From CAYTAP01 sp964435775 (GTDB lineage Bacteria; Planctomycetota; Phycisphaerae; Tepidisphaerales; Tepidisphaeraceae): a DNA stretch of 21,747 nucleotides. The notes beneath the pieces were generated by a model, which saw only the letters and a program-made list of their open reading frames with translations, was not told the DNA's origin and searched no databases. Both the position numbers and the translations under genes were made by a program. Shown here piece by piece: positions 19,516 through 21,747 of this stretch. The DNA is taken from contig CAYTAP010000070.1 in the NCBI GenBank assembly GCA_964435775.1, forward strand, positions 1 to 21,747, in the 5' to 3' direction. Every line of letters starts with the position of its first letter. The stretch's first letter is position 1.

Positions 19516-21747
19516 ATGAGTCTGAAGACGATCCGCATCCGTGGCGCGCGGGAACATAATCTCAAGAACCTGACGATCGACGTCCCGCGCGAGCGCCTGG
19601 TCGTCGTGACCGGGCTCAGCGGGTCGGGCAAGAGCACCCTCGCCTTCGACACGATCTTCGCCGAAGGCCAGCGCAAATACATGGAGTCGCTCAGCGCCTA
19701 TGCGCGTCAGTTCCTCGATCAGTTGCAGAAGCCTGACGTGGATGAGATCGAGGGGTTGCCGCCGACCATCGCCATCGAACAACGCTCGGCCAGCAGCAAC
19801 CCGCGCTCGATCGTGGCGACGACGACCGAAATCTACGACTATCTCCGCGTTCTCTTCGCCCGCGCGGGTACCCCGCATTGCTGGATTTGCGGCCGGCGAA
19901 TCGCCGCCCAGCAAGCCAGCCAGATCGTCGATGCCGTGATGGCGTCCCCCGCCGGGACGAAGGTCATGATCCTCTCCCCCCTTGTGCGCGGCCAAAAGGG
20001 GGAGCACAAGGATGTTTTCGGCGCCATTCACAAACAGGGCTTCGTCCGCGCGCGGGTGGACGGGGAGATATTGGAACTGAACCCCGCCAAACCACCGGCG
20101 CTTAAAAAAACCTTCGCCCACAATGTTGAAGCGATCGTCGATCGCATCGTCCTCAAGCCGGAGATTCGCTCGCGACTGGCCGACAGCGTGGAGACGGCGC
20201 TCAAGCTCTCGCGGGGGCTGGTCGTCGTGACGGTGGCCGATGAAGCGGGGAAATGGGTGGACCACACGTTCAGCGAAACCTTCGCCTGCCCGGAACATCC
20301 GCAGGTGTCGCTGGGGGAACTGGAGCCGCGTCTCTTTTCCTTCAACAGCCCTTATGGCGCGTGCCCCGGCTGCAATGGCCTGGGAACGCGCGGCGAGTTC
20401 GATCCCGACCTGATCGTCGCGGATGAGAGTTTGTCGCTTGAGAACGGCGCCATCGAAGGGTGGCGTCACAACGGCAAGCGGATGAACATCTATTACGCGC
20501 GGGTGTTGCGTCAGTTCTGCCGTGATTTCGGCATCGGCTACAGCGAACCCTTCAAAGACATCCCAAAGAAGGTGCGTGATGTGTTGATGTACGGCACCGA
20601 GGCCAAGGGGGATCTCGGGACGGGCACCGAGTTTGAAGGCGTTATCCCCAACCTGCAGCGCCGCTTCGAACACACCGACAGCGAGTTCGTCAAGGATCGC
20701 CTGCATCAATACATGTCCGAGCAGCCGTGCGATGTCTGTCACGGAACGCGTTTGCGGCAGGAGGCGATGGCCGTGCGACTGCATACGCTCGGTGAGCCGG
20801 CTCCGCACAGCCCAGCGCATCATGCCATCGCCGCCACCAATGGCCAGATGTCCAAGGGGCGAAAGCGCAAAAAGTCGGACGAAGCCCAGTGCCCGCCCGT
20901 GAGCGTTCTGCCCGGTTTTTCGATTCACGATGTGGCGCGATTGACCGTGGCGGCGGCTCGGCGTTTTTTCGAGTCCCTCCGCTTGAGCGAGGAAGGCGCG
21001 CGGATCGCCGAACCGCTCGTCAAGGAGATCGTCGCGCGGCTCGGTTTCATGTTCGACGTCGGTCTGGGCTATCTCACACTGGACCGCAAAACAGGCACGC
21101 TCTCAGGCGGCGAAGCCCAGCGGATCCGCCTGGCGACGCAGGTCGGCAGCGGCCTGGTCGGGGTCTGTTATGTTCTCGACGAGCCCACCATCGGCCTGCA
21201 TCAGCGCGACAATGCCCGCCTCATCCGCACGCTTCTGCGCCTGCGCGATCTGGGTAACACTGTTCTCATGGTTGAGCATGACGAGGACTGCATTCGCTCG
21301 GCCGACTATCTGATCGACATCGGGCCGGGCGCAGGCGCTCATGGTGGCACCGTCGTGGCCGCCGGGCCGATGCCCGATGTGCTATCCAATGACCAGAGCG
21401 TCACCGTGAAATACCTCACCGGTGAGCGCGCGATCCATGTCCCGCAGAAGCGCCGCAAGGTATCCCCGGCCGGGCCTGCCATCGAAATCAAAGGCTGCAG
21501 CGCCAACAACCTCAAGAACATCGACGTTGCCATCCCGCTCGGCGGGCTTGTGTGCGTCACCGGCGTCAGCGGATCGGGCAAAAGCACGCTCATCAATCAG
21601 ACCCTGATCCCCGCGCTCAAGCGAAAGCTCTATGGTTCCAAGGTCAAGGCCGGGGTTCATAAGCAACTGCTCGGCACGCAGAAGATCGACAAGGTGAGCG
21701 AGATCGACCAGAGCCCCATCGGGCGCACGCCGAGAAGCAACGCCGCG
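19516..21747 (+). CDS. uvrA: Excinuclease ABC subunit A (3' truncated by the window)
   Basis: UvrA is the damage-recognising ATPase dimer of nucleotide excision repair. 744 residues are present, running in frame to the last base without a stop. Seen: the N-terminal IRIRGAREHNLKNL, Walker A GLSGSGKST (33-41), ELEPRLFSFNSPYGACPGCNGLG, a Cys/His pair FACPEHP before it, CDVCHGTRLRQEA, the signature LSGGEAQ (529-535), Walker B YVLDEPTIGLH, the second Walker A GVSGSGKST (683-691) and EIDQSPIGRTPRSN near the edge. A Lys/Arg-rich insert of about 36 residues (426-461) lies just before the conserved 'SIHDVARLTV'. An in-frame ATG at 19501 is also possible; the 19516 start matches the usual family N-terminus. 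About 200 C-terminal residues remain outside the window. Confidence 0.96.
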   Translation, partial: MSLKTIRIRGAREHNLKNLTIDVPRERLVVVTGLSGSGKSTLAFDTIFAEGQRKYMESLSAYARQFLDQLQKPDVDEIEGLPPTIAIEQRSASSNPRSIVATTTEIYDYLRVLFARAGTPHCWICGRRIAAQQASQIVDAVMASPAGTKVMILSPLVRGQKGEHKDVFGAIHKQGFVRARVDGEILELNPAKPPALKKTFAHNVEAIVDRIVLKPEIRSRLADSVETALKLSRGLVVVTVADEAGKWVDHTFSETFACPEHPQVSLGELEPRLFSFNSPYGACPGCNGLGTRGEFDPDLIVADESLSLENGAIEGWRHNGKRMNIYYARVLRQFCRDFGIGYSEPFKDIPKKVRDVLMYGTEAKGDLGTGTEFEGVIPNLQRRFEHTDSEFVKDRLHQYMSEQPCDVCHGTRLRQEAMAVRLHTLGEPAPHSPAHHAIAATNGQMSKGRKRKKSDEAQCPPVSVLPGFSIHDVARLTVAAARRFFESLRLSEEGARIAEPLVKEIVARLGFMFDVGLGYLTLDRKTGTLSGGEAQRIRLATQVGSGLVGVCYVLDEPTIGLHQRDNARLIRTLLRLRDLGNTVLMVEHDEDCIRSADYLIDIGPGAGAHGGTVVAAGPMPDVLSNDQSVTVKYLTGERAIHVPQKRRKVSPAGPAIEIKGCSANNLKNIDVAIPLGGLVCVTGVSGSGKSTLINQTLIPALKRKLYGSKVKAGVHKQLLGTQKIDKVSEIDQSPIGRTPRSNAA

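Noticed and set aside
19474..20928. Long antisense open frame (484 codons) opposite uvrA
   Set aside because: It is the mirror of a perfectly conserved uvrA; GC-rich coding DNA often leaves such frames open, and its sequence has no family features.

Overview
The window is a 21.7 kb, GC-rich bacterial segment with about 21 protein genes, no RNA genes and no phage, transposase or CRISPR. It most resembles a planctomycete, possibly of the Phycisphaerae. The reasons are an LPS-type outer-membrane gene (lpxK) together with an Hc1/histone H1-like mini-protein, a small winged-helix protein of a kind common in that phylum, two small 'RPFxPF' proteins, and intergenic DNA full of double-hairpin and heptamer repeats. 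This is inference from family recognition, since no 16S or database search is available. Three 10-N runs show that it is a draft scaffold, probably a metagenome-assembled genome.

Layout. 1-506 is gene-free and repeat-rich. 507-5142 is a minus-strand block, read from high to low coordinate: a lipoprotein, gluQRS, lpxK, a small-molecule/LPS-type kinase, and a DUF3313-like lipoprotein. Its theme is the cell envelope, with a tRNA-modification enzyme embedded. 5423-5839 is a coiled-coil/winged-helix protein read the other way. 5908-10483 is a plus-strand sulfur-assimilation cluster: a cysteine synthase (CysM-like), a JAMM/M67 peptidase (Mec-like) overlapping it by 4 bp, a two-domain rhodanese, two tandem small unknown paralogs, a second cysteine synthase (CysK), and APS kinase (CysC). 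A PHP phosphoesterase follows at 10670-11542; its family includes enzymes that remove 3',5'-pAp, the by-product of PAPS use. It converges with a minus-strand GT4 glycosyltransferase, whose stop codon it overlaps. Then come bioA, a large DUF255 (thioredoxin plus six-hairpin) protein with an apparent DsbD-alpha domain at its C-terminus, the Hc1-like protein, a FabZ-type dehydratase, a DEDDh exonuclease with a WYL-like C-terminus, a convergent DUF1905/OmdA protein, and uvrA, which runs off the right edge.

How it fits together. Cysteine formation has two possible routes here. CysK would use O-acetylserine and sulfide. The CysM-Mec pair resembles the sulfur-carrier-protein route known from Mycobacterium, but no carrier protein (CysO/ThiS-like) is encoded in the window. 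Rhodanese, CysC and the PHP protein extend the cluster to sulfane sulfur, PAPS formation and possibly pAp clearance.

Most noteworthy: the partner-less CysM-Mec pair within a compact sulfur cluster; the DUF255-DsbD-alpha fusion; the DEDDh exonuclease-WYL fusion; four double-hairpin intergenic elements, one with 29-bp perfect arms; three heptamer tandem arrays; a GTAC-N7-GTAC direct repeat upstream of uvrA; and an N-gap inside the Mec gene whose flanks overlap by 5 bp, so the gap is probably artificial. I see no clearly new defence or mobile system.
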